Positions 57,101 to 64,000 of a stretch of 64,000 nt of DNA are shown piece by piece. The first letter of the stretch is position 1, and every line of letters starts with the position of its first letter. The stretch covers positions 1-64,000 of the forward strand of contig NZ_LWAH01000013.1 in assembly GCF_001632285.1 (NCBI RefSeq), given 5' to 3'. Source of the stretch: Moraxella catarrhalis. GTDB lineage: Bacteria > Pseudomonadota > Gammaproteobacteria > Pseudomonadales > Moraxellaceae. The notes beneath the pieces were generated by a model. That model did not search any database and was not told the DNA's origin. It saw only the letters and a program-made list of their open reading frames with translations. A program made the translations under genes and the position numbers.

Positions 57101-57213
57101 GCAGGGTGATAACAAAAATAAGGTACATCAATGCCAAGCGACAGGCAGGCTGAGAGCAGATTATCCGAGCCGTCCACATCATAAGTTTTGCCATCTATAT
57201 GAATGACTGCCAT
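54112..57213 (-). CDS. nuoG: NADH-quinone oxidoreductase subunit G
   Basis: NuoG is the large iron-sulfur subunit of the peripheral arm. The 1033-residue protein starts with a [2Fe-2S] ferredoxin domain (CYHPALGSVGSCRQCAVK near residue 34), then CPTCEEGGHCHLQD near residue 103, the cluster ligands CIACYRCVRF near residue 154, and the molybdopterin-type fold with CHGCSAGCNI near residue 234. It is longer than E. coli NuoG (908), with extra length in the C-terminal half. It abuts nuoH and nuoF. Confidence 0.95.
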   Translation of the reverse strand: MAVIHIDGKTYDVDGSDNLLSACLSLGIDVPYFCYHPALGSVGSCRQCAVKQYNNAEDYQAGKGRLVMSCMVAPSDDMYISVDDDEAKAFRKSIVEYLMTNHPHDCPTCEEGGHCHLQDMTYMSGHHRRRYRFTKRTHHNQELGPFIAHEMNRCIACYRCVRFYQDYAGGDDLGVYASNNRVYFGRPEDGQFDSEFSGNLTEVCPTGVFTDKTHSERYNRKWDMQYAPSICHGCSAGCNISAGERYGELRRIENRYNHDVNGYFLCDRGRFGYGYVNRADRPTHPLKKVNGQFVKTSADLAVDGVADLLKGKNVIGIGSARASLESNFALKRLVGANNFSTGERAAVKDVVDLGVALLRHEAVHQASLAQIETADGVFILGEDITQTASRVALSVRQAAKNKARQMASALKTEHWLAEPVKRIGQSAYSPIYVACVADTKLSDIAKVSAVATPDDIAKLGFMVGDVIKAYADTLDEIGKSENAIFAKEKQTDLVIDDEMAMQFLAHHIAYDLIMANRPLVVTGTSLTSKVIVQAAGYIAQTLTAKRAKIAHVEREFIEVQNAKIRDEVARQFIDPDKDAKTDGTHTTERDPNDFEKELSSRLLKINTLYADKTGVYVAMPEANSVGVNLLGGQAMEEVLAQAFEAAVVLEHDLSNLTPNQFDKLTQKTLIVLDHQSYEWHDKADFVLSSASFAESDGTLVSAEGRAGRFFASYDKKYYEPTSELKDSWRWLHALDNAMTNKMGEPIWRHLDDVIDELVVEYPHLAQIKDAAPESDYRITGLKVAREPRRYSGRTVLRSPISIHEPMQPKDLDSGLTFSMEGYVGDKTNPSLIPFAWSAGWNSPQAWNKYQNKVGGRLKGGDVGIRLFETLPKTQMVFGRVDIDHVNVATSIFYGRAVVVPVHNLFTSSRMISRSPVVASQIKPAMWMINHDDAERWMVKVGDKLTLSQHGAEITLPVEVVDYLADGCIGYPDGAVPLMVGIPTTVKKADKDTPVYVPDHQKSMQRLASIKRENIFTPKAGFNNAPFAMNKVGA

Positions 57214-57214
57214 G

Positions 57215-58633
57215 TTACACCCCCACCTTGTTTTGTTGTGGTTTTGAGTTGTTCACTTTTTGCTCAAATTCATGACGGAAATATTTTAACGCACTCATGA
57301 GTGGCTCCATCGCCCCTGGGGCATGAGCACAAAAGGTTTTGCCAAGCCACAAATCTCGTGTCAGCTCGGAGAGTTTGTCAATGTCGTCCGCTTGGGCTTG
57401 TCCGTTATCCATGGCATCAAGGATTTTAACGCCCCACGGTAAGCCATCACGGCAAGGGGTACACCAGCCACAACTTTCACGCTGAAAAAACTGTTGTAGA
57501 TTTTTTGACAAACTCACCATGTCTTGGCTTTCGTCCACCACCATCATCAAGCAAGTACCCAAACGACTACCCGCCTTCATGATGGGGTCAAAGTCCATCA
57601 CCAAATCCAAATGCTCATCACTTGCGGTTAAAAAGTCGGTACTCGCCCCACCTGGTAGCCACGCCTTTAAGCTAAGCCCCTCTTGCATACCCCCTGCCAG
57701 CTCTATTAACTCTCTTGCGGTATGACCAAATGGCAACTCCCAAAGCCCTGCATCTTTGACACGCCCTGACACGCCCATGATTTTGGTGCCAGGGGTGGTG
57801 GATTTGCCCTTGGCTTTTGGCAAATCCAAATACCAATCCACCCCATTTAACAAAATGGCAGGCATGTTGTTTAGTGTCTCAACATTATTCACCACCGTTG
57901 GGCGACCCCACGCCCCTGAGACTTGGGGAAATGGTGGTTTGGTGCGTGGGTTGGCACGCCTGCCCTCCAAACAGTTAATGAGTGCCGTCTCTTCACCACA
58001 AATATATCGCCCCGCCCCTGTGTGAACATGCAAAGTAAAGTTAAACTCTGTCCCCAAAATCCCATCACCCAGCAAGTGATTGGCAACACACTCATTAATG
58101 GCATTTTGTAAGCGCTTGGCAGCTAGGACATATTCACCACGGATAAAGACATAACCCACGCTCGCCCCAATGGCATAGGCACTGATGAGCATGCCCTCAA
58201 TGAGCTGAAAAGGCAGACGCTCCATCAATAAGCGGTCTTTGAATGTGCCAGGTTCCATCTCATCGGCATTACAAATCAAATAACGCACGCCCCCATCAGG
58301 CGGGGTCATGAATGTCCATTTTAGCCCTGCGTTAAACCCTGCCCCACCACGCCCACGCACATTGGCGGTTTTTATCATCTCGCCGACCTCTTTGGGTGAT
58401 TTGGTCAAGGCGTTTTTTAAGCCAACAAAACCGTCCAAGGCTTCATAATCTGCCAGTGTCAGCAGTGCATCATGATGATACAGTCGCCATGTCAAAGGGT
58501 GCGTAAGTGACGTTGGTGCTTGCCCGTCCGTCAGTCCCACGCCCCAAATTGGCGTTTTTTGGCGGTTAAGCTGGCTTGGGGCAAGTCCATTTTTACGAGC
58601 GTCAATCTGTTCGCTGACATTTGGCTTATTCAT
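57215..58633 (-). CDS. nuoF: NADH-quinone oxidoreductase subunit F
   Basis: NuoF binds NADH and FMN and holds the N3 [4Fe-4S] cluster. The 472-residue protein has the FMN/NADH motif RGRGGAGFNAGLKW near residue 93, GEYVLAAKRL near residue 165, GAGRYICGEETALINCLEGR near residue 206 and the cluster ligands ESCGWCTPCRDG near residue 384. It overlaps nuoE by 4 bp. Confidence 0.96.
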   Translation of the reverse strand: MNKPNVSEQIDARKNGLAPSQLNRQKTPIWGVGLTDGQAPTSLTHPLTWRLYHHDALLTLADYEALDGFVGLKNALTKSPKEVGEMIKTANVRGRGGAGFNAGLKWTFMTPPDGGVRYLICNADEMEPGTFKDRLLMERLPFQLIEGMLISAYAIGASVGYVFIRGEYVLAAKRLQNAINECVANHLLGDGILGTEFNFTLHVHTGAGRYICGEETALINCLEGRRANPRTKPPFPQVSGAWGRPTVVNNVETLNNMPAILLNGVDWYLDLPKAKGKSTTPGTKIMGVSGRVKDAGLWELPFGHTARELIELAGGMQEGLSLKAWLPGGASTDFLTASDEHLDLVMDFDPIMKAGSRLGTCLMMVVDESQDMVSLSKNLQQFFQRESCGWCTPCRDGLPWGVKILDAMDNGQAQADDIDKLSELTRDLWLGKTFCAHAPGAMEPLMSALKYFRHEFEQKVNNSKPQQNKVGV

Positions 58634-59139
58634 ACATATTGCTCCAATAATAGACCGACCTCGGACGGCAGCACAGGGCCATAAGTGTCCTCATCAATCA
58701 GCACACTTGCCCCTTTATCACAATTTCCCAAACAACAAATTGGCAACAGGGTAAACCTGCCATCAGCTGTGGTTTGCCCAAACTCAATGCCCAGCTGTGC
58801 CTTAAACTCAGCCAAAAGCGTCTCATAACCTGTCAAATAGCAAGCAATGCTATCACAAACCAAAATCACATGTCGCCCAACAGGCAAGCGATAAATGCGA
58901 TTAAAAAATGTTGCCACCCCCTCAACATCTGCCACACTGATGCCAAGCATGTTGGCAATGGCGACCACTTGGGCATCATTGACCCAGCCGTTACGCTTTT
59001 GCACAAGTTTCAAAGCATCAAGCACGGCGGCACGGGCTTGTGGATAATGATGAATGTGATGATGAATGCCATCAATTTCTTGGGGCGTTAAAATGGCGTG
59101 AATGTCCACTTTGGGGGTTTTGTCGGTAACAATTTTCAT
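58630..59139 (-). CDS. nuoE: NADH-quinone oxidoreductase subunit E
   Basis: NuoE carries the N1a [2Fe-2S] cluster. The 169-residue protein has VEGVATFFNRIYRLPVGRHV near residue 74, then CDSIACYLTG near residue 99 and CCLGNCDKGA near residue 135, which supply the four ligands. A 115-bp gap containing a tandem repeat separates it from the permease upstream. Confidence 0.95.
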   Translation of the reverse strand: MKIVTDKTPKVDIHAILTPQEIDGIHHHIHHYPQARAAVLDALKLVQKRNGWVNDAQVVAIANMLGISVADVEGVATFFNRIYRLPVGRHVILVCDSIACYLTGYETLLAEFKAQLGIEFGQTTADGRFTLLPICCLGNCDKGASVLIDEDTYGPVLPSEVGLLLEQYV

Positions 59140-59181
59140 GGTAACCTTTTGTATTTAAAATTCTAAAACATTGTGCCAATG

Positions 59182-59252
59182 ATTTAATAACGATATTTAA
59201 TATCAATATTTAATAACGACATTTAATAACGAGTTAAGGCATTTAATAATGA
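59182..59252. repeat. 13-bp tandem repeat before nuoE
   Basis: The unit ATTTAATAACGA appears at 59182, 59195, 59208, 59221 and 59241, with one or two changes in the second and fifth copies. The first four start exactly 13 bp apart. The repeat ends 1 bp before the permease stop codon and lies between that gene and nuoE, in the nuo transcript. Copy-number change by slippage is plausible. Confidence 0.85.
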
Positions 59253-59253
59253 A

Positions 59254-60021
59254 TTAAAGTTTAATTAAACCTGAATGCCCAATTTTTAGAGCCAATACCA
59301 ATAAAACAATAAAAATTAACATTTTAAAAAAATTTGGGCTAATCTTAGCTCTCAACCAAATGCCAACATACAATCCAATAATAGACAATACGGACAGTAA
59401 AAATATTAAACCGTATTCACTCTTACTTAATAACAAATACTGGTCTTTTAGCATATATATTTGAACAATTTTCGCCAAAAGATAGCATAGGTTGCTTGCT
59501 TTTGCGATGCGATTTTTATCCTCTGTTTCACTCAGCAAAAATATTAACAATATGGGGGACATGGCATTGGTTGAACCGCCAATAATGCCTGCCAAAAACC
59601 CAAACAGAACCATATTTTTATTATTGGCAACCACTTGAATATTTTTTGCTTTTGCACATACATTTAAAATACCATTGACAGAGTAATACAATGTAATGAC
59701 TGCCATCAGTAAAAACAGCCAAGACACTGGAAGTATCAAAAGCAGCTTTACCCCCAAAATGCTGCCAACGACGCTACCGATAGCAAGCAATTTATAGGTT
59801 TTTAAATAATAAACAATCTCTTGGTAAAACCCTTTTTTGTTATTGCTACATAGAACCAACAAGCTCATTAACAGGCTTGGTAATGCCACCAAGGCAACAA
59901 CCTTAGACAATGGCATGATAAAAGCCAATGCGGTTGTACCAAGCATCGGAAATCCCATGCCTGTAATTCCGTGCAGTATGGCGGCAGCAATAAAAACAAT
60001 GGATTGTATTATTTCTTGCAT
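59254..60021 (-). CDS. TauE/SafE-family permease
   Basis: This is a 255-residue membrane protein with about eight helices, a member of the TauE/SafE/YfcA family of anion (sulfite or organosulfonate) exporters. The family's first helix ends in AILHGITGMGFPMLG near residue 15 and the second half shows GFLAGIIGGSTNAMSPIL near residue 145. AGGACGG precedes the start. It sits on the same strand inside the nuo operon between nuoCD and nuoE, where complex I genes are normally contiguous, so it looks like an insertion. The substrate is unknown. Confidence 0.85.
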   Translation of the reverse strand: MQEIIQSIVFIAAAILHGITGMGFPMLGTTALAFIMPLSKVVALVALPSLLMSLLVLCSNNKKGFYQEIVYYLKTYKLLAIGSVVGSILGVKLLLILPVSWLFLLMAVITLYYSVNGILNVCAKAKNIQVVANNKNMVLFGFLAGIIGGSTNAMSPILLIFLLSETEDKNRIAKASNLCYLLAKIVQIYMLKDQYLLLSKSEYGLIFLLSVLSIIGLYVGIWLRAKISPNFFKMLIFIVLLVLALKIGHSGLIKL

Positions 60022-60099
60022 GACCGTCCTGTATAAATGCCTATTTAATAGCTCTTAGACTGATTGTTAAATCACCATCAATCTTTGGAAAAAAGGCAG

Positions 60100-61848
60100 T
60101 TACCTATCACAATCTGCCATCACAATATCAATGCTTGCCAAATAAATAATCGCATCAGACACCAAAGAGCCGTTAATCACGCTGGGCATCTGCTGCAAAT
60201 GGGCAAAGGTTGGCGTGCGAATGCGTGTGCGATAGCTCATGGTGGATTTATCGGATATGACATAATAGCTGTTAAGCCCCTTAACCCCCTCTACCATGCA
60301 CGCCGACTCTCCTGCTGGCATGACAGGCCCCCATGATACTGATACAAAGTGGTTAATCAGCGTTTCAATGTCTTGTAAGGTACGCTCTTTTGGCGGTGGC
60401 ACAGCCAGTGGATGCTCAGCCTTATATGCCCCAGATGGCATGTTATTTAGGCATTGCTCAATGATGCGTAGACTTTGGCGAATCTCTTCAATTTTAACCA
60501 AACAGCGGTCATAGGCATCACCGTTATAAAACACGGGAACATCAAACTCAAAGTTTTCATAACCCAAATACGGTCTCGCTTTACGCAAATCAAACTCAAT
60601 GCCCGTCGCCCTTAGTCCTGCCCCTGTTACGCCCCACGCCAGAGCATGTTTGGCATCATATTGGGCGACATTTTGCGTGCGTCCTTTTAGCACGCTATTG
60701 GTCATGGTTGCCTTGACATATTCATCTATCCGTTTTGGCATCCAGTCCAAAAACTCACGCACCAACCGCTGCCAGCCATTTGGCAAATCGTGAGCCGTAC
60801 CGCCTATCCGAAACCACGCAGGGTGCATGCGATAGCCTGTTACCGCTTCTATGACATCATACGCCTTTTGACGGTCAGCAAACATATAAAACACAGGGGT
60901 CATGCCACCAGCGTCTTGGATAAATGTACCCCAATAAAGCAGGTTATTGGTAATCCTAAAAAACTCGCTCATCATGATGCGAATGATATTGGCACGCTCA
61001 GGGGTGGTAATGCCTGCCAGTTTCTCCACCGCCATGATATAAGGCAACTCATTCATCACCCCACCCAAATAATCAATGCGGTCGGTATAAGGAATGAACG
61101 AATGCCAAGTCTGACGCTCCGCCATCTTCTCCGCCCCACGGTGGTGATAGCCAATGTCAGGGATACAATCCACAATCTCCTCACCATCAAGCTGCAACAC
61201 CAAACGAAACGCCCCATGAGCAGATGGGTGGTTTGGCCCGATGTTTAAAAACATAAAATCCTCATCGCGCCCAGAGCGTTTCATGCCCCACTCTTCTGGT
61301 ACAAAGCGTAAGTTCTCTTGCTCAAACTCTTGTTTGGCGGTGTTTAAAAAATAGGGCGTAAATTCGGTGGCTCGTGCGTGATATTCTTTGCGTAATGGGT
61401 GTCCCTCCCAATATTTGGGCAATAAAATGCGTGTCAGATGCGGATGCCCATCAAACACCACCCCAAACATGTCCCACACCTCACGCTCATACCAGTTGGC
61501 ATTGGGATAAATCTTGGTCGCAGATGGGACATGCTCACCTTCTTTTAAAGCAACCTTAATGCGAATGTCTGAATTTCGCTCCAAGCTCATCAGATGATAA
61601 AACACCGTAAAATCACTGTCAGGCAAGCCATGGCGGTACTGACGCAAACGCTCATCAATGGCGGACAAATCCACAAGCATGACAAAGGGCTTGGGCAATG
61701 TGCGTAAAAACAGCAAAACATCAAGCAGCTCATCACAAGCCACCCAAATGGTTGGTATGCCGTCTGCCGTAGATTGTGTGATATAAGTATGGTTGTTTGC
61801 GGTCAATTCTTCCAACACGCCAAAATCATGAGTGTGATTTATGCTCAT
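60100..61848 (-). CDS. nuoCD: NADH-quinone oxidoreductase fused subunits C and D
   Basis: The gene encodes the fused C (residues 1-190) and D (residues 200-582) subunits that form part of the connecting fragment near the quinone site. The C part has [18 protein letters not shown] near residue 75 and [17 protein letters not shown] near residue 113. The D part has [20 protein letters not shown] near residue 207, the [11 protein letters not shown] stretch near residue 239 and YFVIS-like C-terminal sequence. A fusion is typical of gammaproteobacteria. It is followed by the TauE-type gene after 78 bp. Confidence 0.95.
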   Translation of the reverse strand: MSINHTHDFGVLEELTANNHTYITQSTADGIPTIWVACDELLDVLLFLRTLPKPFVMLVDLSAIDERLRQYRHGLPDSDFTVFYHLMSLERNSDIRIKVALKEGEHVPSATKIYPNANWYEREVWDMFGVVFDGHPHLTRILLPKYWEGHPLRKEYHARATEFTPYFLNTAKQEFEQENLRFVPEEWGMKRSGRDEDFMFLNIGPNHPSAHGAFRLVLQLDGEEIVDCIPDIGYHHRGAEKMAERQTWHSFIPYTDRIDYLGGVMNELPYIMAVEKLAGITTPERANIIRIMMSEFFRITNNLLYWGTFIQDAGGMTPVFYMFADRQKAYDVIEAVTGYRMHPAWFRIGGTAHDLPNGWQRLVREFLDWMPKRIDEYVKATMTNSVLKGRTQNVAQYDAKHALAWGVTGAGLRATGIEFDLRKARPYLGYENFEFDVPVFYNGDAYDRCLVKIEEIRQSLRIIEQCLNNMPSGAYKAEHPLAVPPPKERTLQDIETLINHFVSVSWGPVMPAGESACMVEGVKGLNSYYVISDKSTMSYRTRIRTPTFAHLQQMPSVINGSLVSDAIIYLASIDIVMADCDR

Positions 61849-61946
61849 TCGTATTTACCAATTTTTTAAAAGTATAAAAATTTACGCATTTTTGAAATTT
61901 TTATTTACTCAGCCATATTTAGGTGATGAGGGTAAACTTAAGCAGC

Positions 61947-62618
61947 TTAAAACGCATCATCTTGGCTACGCAAGTTGACCGTAGCAATGCGGTCAGCCAT
62001 CTTGCGGTCTCGTTCGGGTGTCATGATAGGTTGGATAACGCCTTGTTCATTCAGATGAATGCCCAGCGGACGGCGTTCTTTTTGAATGCTCTCTTGTAAT
62101 AGCATGATGGCTTGAATGAGTGCCTCAGGTCTGGGCGGACACCCCGGAACATACACATCCACAGGCAAGATTTTATCCACCCCCTGCACCACCGAATAAA
62201 TGTCATACATGCCGCCAGAGTTGGCACACGCCCCCATGGAGATGACCCATTTAGGTTCTAGCATTTGTTCATACAGCCTGAGAATCACAGGTGCCATTTT
62301 GACAAAACACGTCCCCGCCACTATCATCACATCAGCTTGGCGAGGGGAGGCACGAATGACCTCCGCCCCAAAACGAGACAAATCATGCACGCCTGTCAAG
62401 GTCGTGGCATACTCCACATAACAACAGCTTGTGCCAAAGTTAAAGGGCCATAAGGAGTTTTTGCGACCCCAGTTGGCAAGGTTGTGCGTCAAATCGGACA
62501 ATCTGCCCAAAAAAACATTTTTATCCACCTCGGCTTGGGTGATATCGTCAATGATTTCACGGCTTTGTTGTGGGTATTGCTTGGTATGTTGGTTTGGTTT
62601 GGTGAGCGTATATTTCAT
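61947..62618 (-). CDS. nuoB: NADH-quinone oxidoreductase subunit B
   Basis: NuoB holds the N2 cluster, the last electron carrier before quinone. The 223-residue protein has the ligand cysteines in [10 protein letters not shown] near residue 62, GTCFVKMAP near residue 102 and [11 protein letters not shown] near residue 157, with [12 protein letters not shown] near residue 128. The gene lies 98 bp before nuoCD. Confidence 0.96.
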   Translation of the reverse strand: MKYTLTKPNQHTKQYPQQSREIIDDITQAEVDKNVFLGRLSDLTHNLANWGRKNSLWPFNFGTSCCYVEYATTLTGVHDLSRFGAEVIRASPRQADVMIVAGTCFVKMAPVILRLYEQMLEPKWVISMGACANSGGMYDIYSVVQGVDKILPVDVYVPGCPPRPEALIQAIMLLQESIQKERRPLGIHLNEQGVIQPIMTPERDRKMADRIATVNLRSQDDAF

Positions 62619-62746
62619 CGTCTTAATCTTGCTGGTTAATAAACTGGCGTTATTTTAGATTTGGTTTTGGATTTATCCAAATGACTGCCTTAGGATTGCA
62701 AATCAGATTTTACCCTTGATTTATCATTGCCATCTGCTCTACTGTC

Positions 62747-62902
62747 TTAATGGTCAGGATTGTTTCTTTTCTTAACACCAAAAATCAGGCAAATGATTAC
62801 TGAACCCATGAATACAAAATTATTAGAAACAATTGCTGCTATCATAAAAATTATGGCAAGCATGGCAAACATCCAATCAATTTTATACCCTTTTATTATC
62901 AT
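62747..62902 (-). CDS. Small hydrophobic protein between nuoA and nuoB (51 aa)
   Basis: I do not recognise this gene. The minus-strand frame from ATG 62902 to TAA 62747 encodes 51 residues with two likely membrane helices: KIDWMFAMLAIIFMIAAIV and NFVFMGSVIICLIFGVKK. A strong ribosome site (AAGGGG) lies 6 nt before the start. It is on the same strand as the nuo genes and in the 349-bp gap between nuoA and nuoB, so it should be cotranscribed. The positive C-terminus KKRNNPDH follows the inside-positive rule. It could be an accessory subunit or regulator of complex I, or an unrelated small protein. Confidence 0.6.
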   Translation of the reverse strand: MIIKGYKIDWMFAMLAIIFMIAAIVSNNFVFMGSVIICLIFGVKKRNNPDH

Positions 62903-62967
62903 GAGCACCCCTTATCACTTAAAAATCACCCATACCAACAAACACTGTCAATCAATTGGCGGTGCTA

Positions 62968-63576
62968 TTATGAGTTAAAATCTTGGGTGGTTACCTGGCC
63001 TGTGGTATTAATGTGGTCAATGTTTGTCATCTGTTCGCTGTCCTTGTCAAGCACCGCTTGTAAGCCTTTACGCCCTGCAAAAATCCGCCCTGATGACTGG
63101 GCAGGGACTTTTCCTGTGGGGTCGGTGTGCAGTTCATCAATACCATGAAAAGCGGTAATGGCAGTCAAATCAAAGTCAGCAGGACGGCTTAGAATGCGTT
63201 TTTTCTTAATGCGTTTATCGGCAGGCGCCCAGTTCATCGCACCAAGACGCATTTCATAGACAAGCCCCACAAATAAAATGGCAATAAAAACAAAAGCACT
63301 GGCAAACCCTGCCCAGCCTACTTCACGCACACTCACCGCATAGGCATACAAGTACAAGGCCTCTAAGTCAAATATCACAAAGAAAATCGCCACAAGGTAA
63401 AATTTGGCAGACAAACGAATGCGAGCCGTCCCTGCTGAAACCACGCCTGCTTCAAAGTTTTCTTGTTTTTGAGAACCGCTTGAACGCCCACCCAATAGGC
63501 GTGGCACGACAAGCATAAAGACGACAAGCCCTAAACTGGCAAGTAAATAGACAATGGCTGACCATTCGGCTGGCAT
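62968..63576 (-). CDS. nuoA: NADH-quinone oxidoreductase subunit A
   Basis: NuoA is a three-helix membrane subunit. I start it at ATG 63576 (MPAEWSAIVY), 202 residues; an earlier TTG is less likely. The core motif NFEAGVVSAGTARIRLSAKF is near residue 40 and FFVIFDLEALYLY near residue 66. After about residue 130 comes an extra hydrophilic, partly Lys/Arg-rich tail of about 70 residues not found in E. coli NuoA (147). It is the first nuo gene. Confidence 0.94.
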   Translation of the reverse strand: MPAEWSAIVYLLASLGLVVFMLVVPRLLGGRSSGSQKQENFEAGVVSAGTARIRLSAKFYLVAIFFVIFDLEALYLYAYAVSVREVGWAGFASAFVFIAILFVGLVYEMRLGAMNWAPADKRIKKKRILSRPADFDLTAITAFHGIDELHTDPTGKVPAQSSGRIFAGRKGLQAVLDKDSEQMTNIDHINTTGQVTTQDFNS

Positions 63577-63614
63577 AATCACCCCATGTGATCTCAATTT
63601 TATAAAATGGGGAT

Positions 63615-63623
63615 ATTATAACA
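63615..63623 (-). promoter_or_regulatory. Extended -10 promoter of the nuo operon
   Basis: On the minus strand the sequence TGTTATAAT is an extended -10 (TG-N-TATAAT). Transcription would start near 63608, about 30 bp before nuoA. No FNR or Fur box is evident near it. Confidence 0.6.
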
Positions 63624-63752
63624 CACTTTACAAAATTACATCATTTTAGCAATGAATTTATCCCAAGAAATCATTTCAAATGATTATGGTGAGATTTTTT
63701 CAACAAATGGTATACCAAAATCTATCCAAACATATTTAAGTTGTATTATCAA

Positions 63753-63965
63753 CTAAACCAATTGCGTATCAAAGCCTGCCTCTTCAATTGCTTCAACGAT
63801 TGCTGGAACATCGCAGTCTGACTCATCATATGCCACCACCGCCAAGCCATCTTCTAGACTGACAGAGATTGCCTCAACGCCAACCACCGCTTGTAAGGCT
63901 TTTTGGACGCTACTGACACAGCCACCACAAGTCATACCTTCAATCTTAATCTTAATTTGTTTCAT
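63753..63965 (-). CDS. Heavy-metal-associated domain protein, CopZ-type
   Basis: A 70-residue HMA-domain protein. The metal-binding motif GMTCGGCVSSV (MTCxxC) is near residue 10. Such proteins act as copper or mercury carriers that deliver ions to P-type ATPases. It stands alone on the minus strand 176 bp from nuoA, and the partner ATPase is not in the window. Confidence 0.9.
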   Translation of the reverse strand: MKQIKIKIEGMTCGGCVSSVQKALQAVVGVEAISVSLEDGLAVVAYDESDCDVPAIVEAIEEAGFDTQLV

Positions 63966-64000
63966 AGCGTATCCTTTTATTGTAAAAAATTACTGATTAA

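Overview
The window reads as a chromosomal segment of an AT-rich gammaproteobacterium of the Moraxellaceae, most probably Moraxella catarrhalis or a close relative. The clues are a fused nuoCD, a nitrate respiration cluster with only nitrate-to-nitrite genes in view, an IS1016-type remnant, and a haemoglobin-receptor-like TonB protein of about 954 residues. The species call is inference from gene content; no alignment was run.

Positions 1 to 26.8 kb form a nitrate respiration and molybdenum cofactor island. From left to right it holds moeB, an internally deleted IS1016-like element, narK2 and narK1 (minus), narX-narL (plus), a plus-strand cofactor and molybdate run (moaA, a MOSC protein, moaB, mobA, moaC, moaD, moaE, a two-domain Mop protein, modA, modB, modC), then convergent minus-strand genes moeA, a parvulin-type isomerase and narIJHG. 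A beta-carbonic anhydrase, a Crp/Fnr-type regulator and nnrS close the block. Almost everything needed to import nitrate, sense it, build the bis-MGD cofactor and assemble the membrane nitrate reductase lies together. The narK1/narX divergent region carries a perfect FNR box at about -41.5 of a predicted narK1 start and a NarL-type 7-2-7 site.

Positions 27 to 34 kb hold tRNA-Gly, thiI, the TonB-dependent receptor with a Fur-like box and a strong terminator, and a 3-oxoacid CoA-transferase gene pair in which both subunits are frameshifted at poly-T tracts. Positions 34 to 46.5 kb carry tRNA-Val, tRNA-Asp, two identical tRNA-Ser genes and housekeeping genes: rimO, yebC, ilvA, an ASCH protein, hslR, a low-molecular-weight phosphatase, murB, a DUF218 protein, argS, a ferredoxin-NADP reductase and a peroxiredoxin-glutaredoxin fusion.

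Positions 46.5 to 63.6 kb are the complete NADH dehydrogenase I operon (nuoA to nuoN, minus strand). It is interrupted twice: a TauE/SafE-type permease sits between nuoCD and nuoE beside a 13-bp tandem repeat, and an unannotated 51-residue membrane protein gene lies between nuoA and nuoB. A CopZ-type metal-binding protein gene follows at the right edge. NADH dehydrogenase and nitrate reductase could be the two ends of one anaerobic electron chain through quinol.
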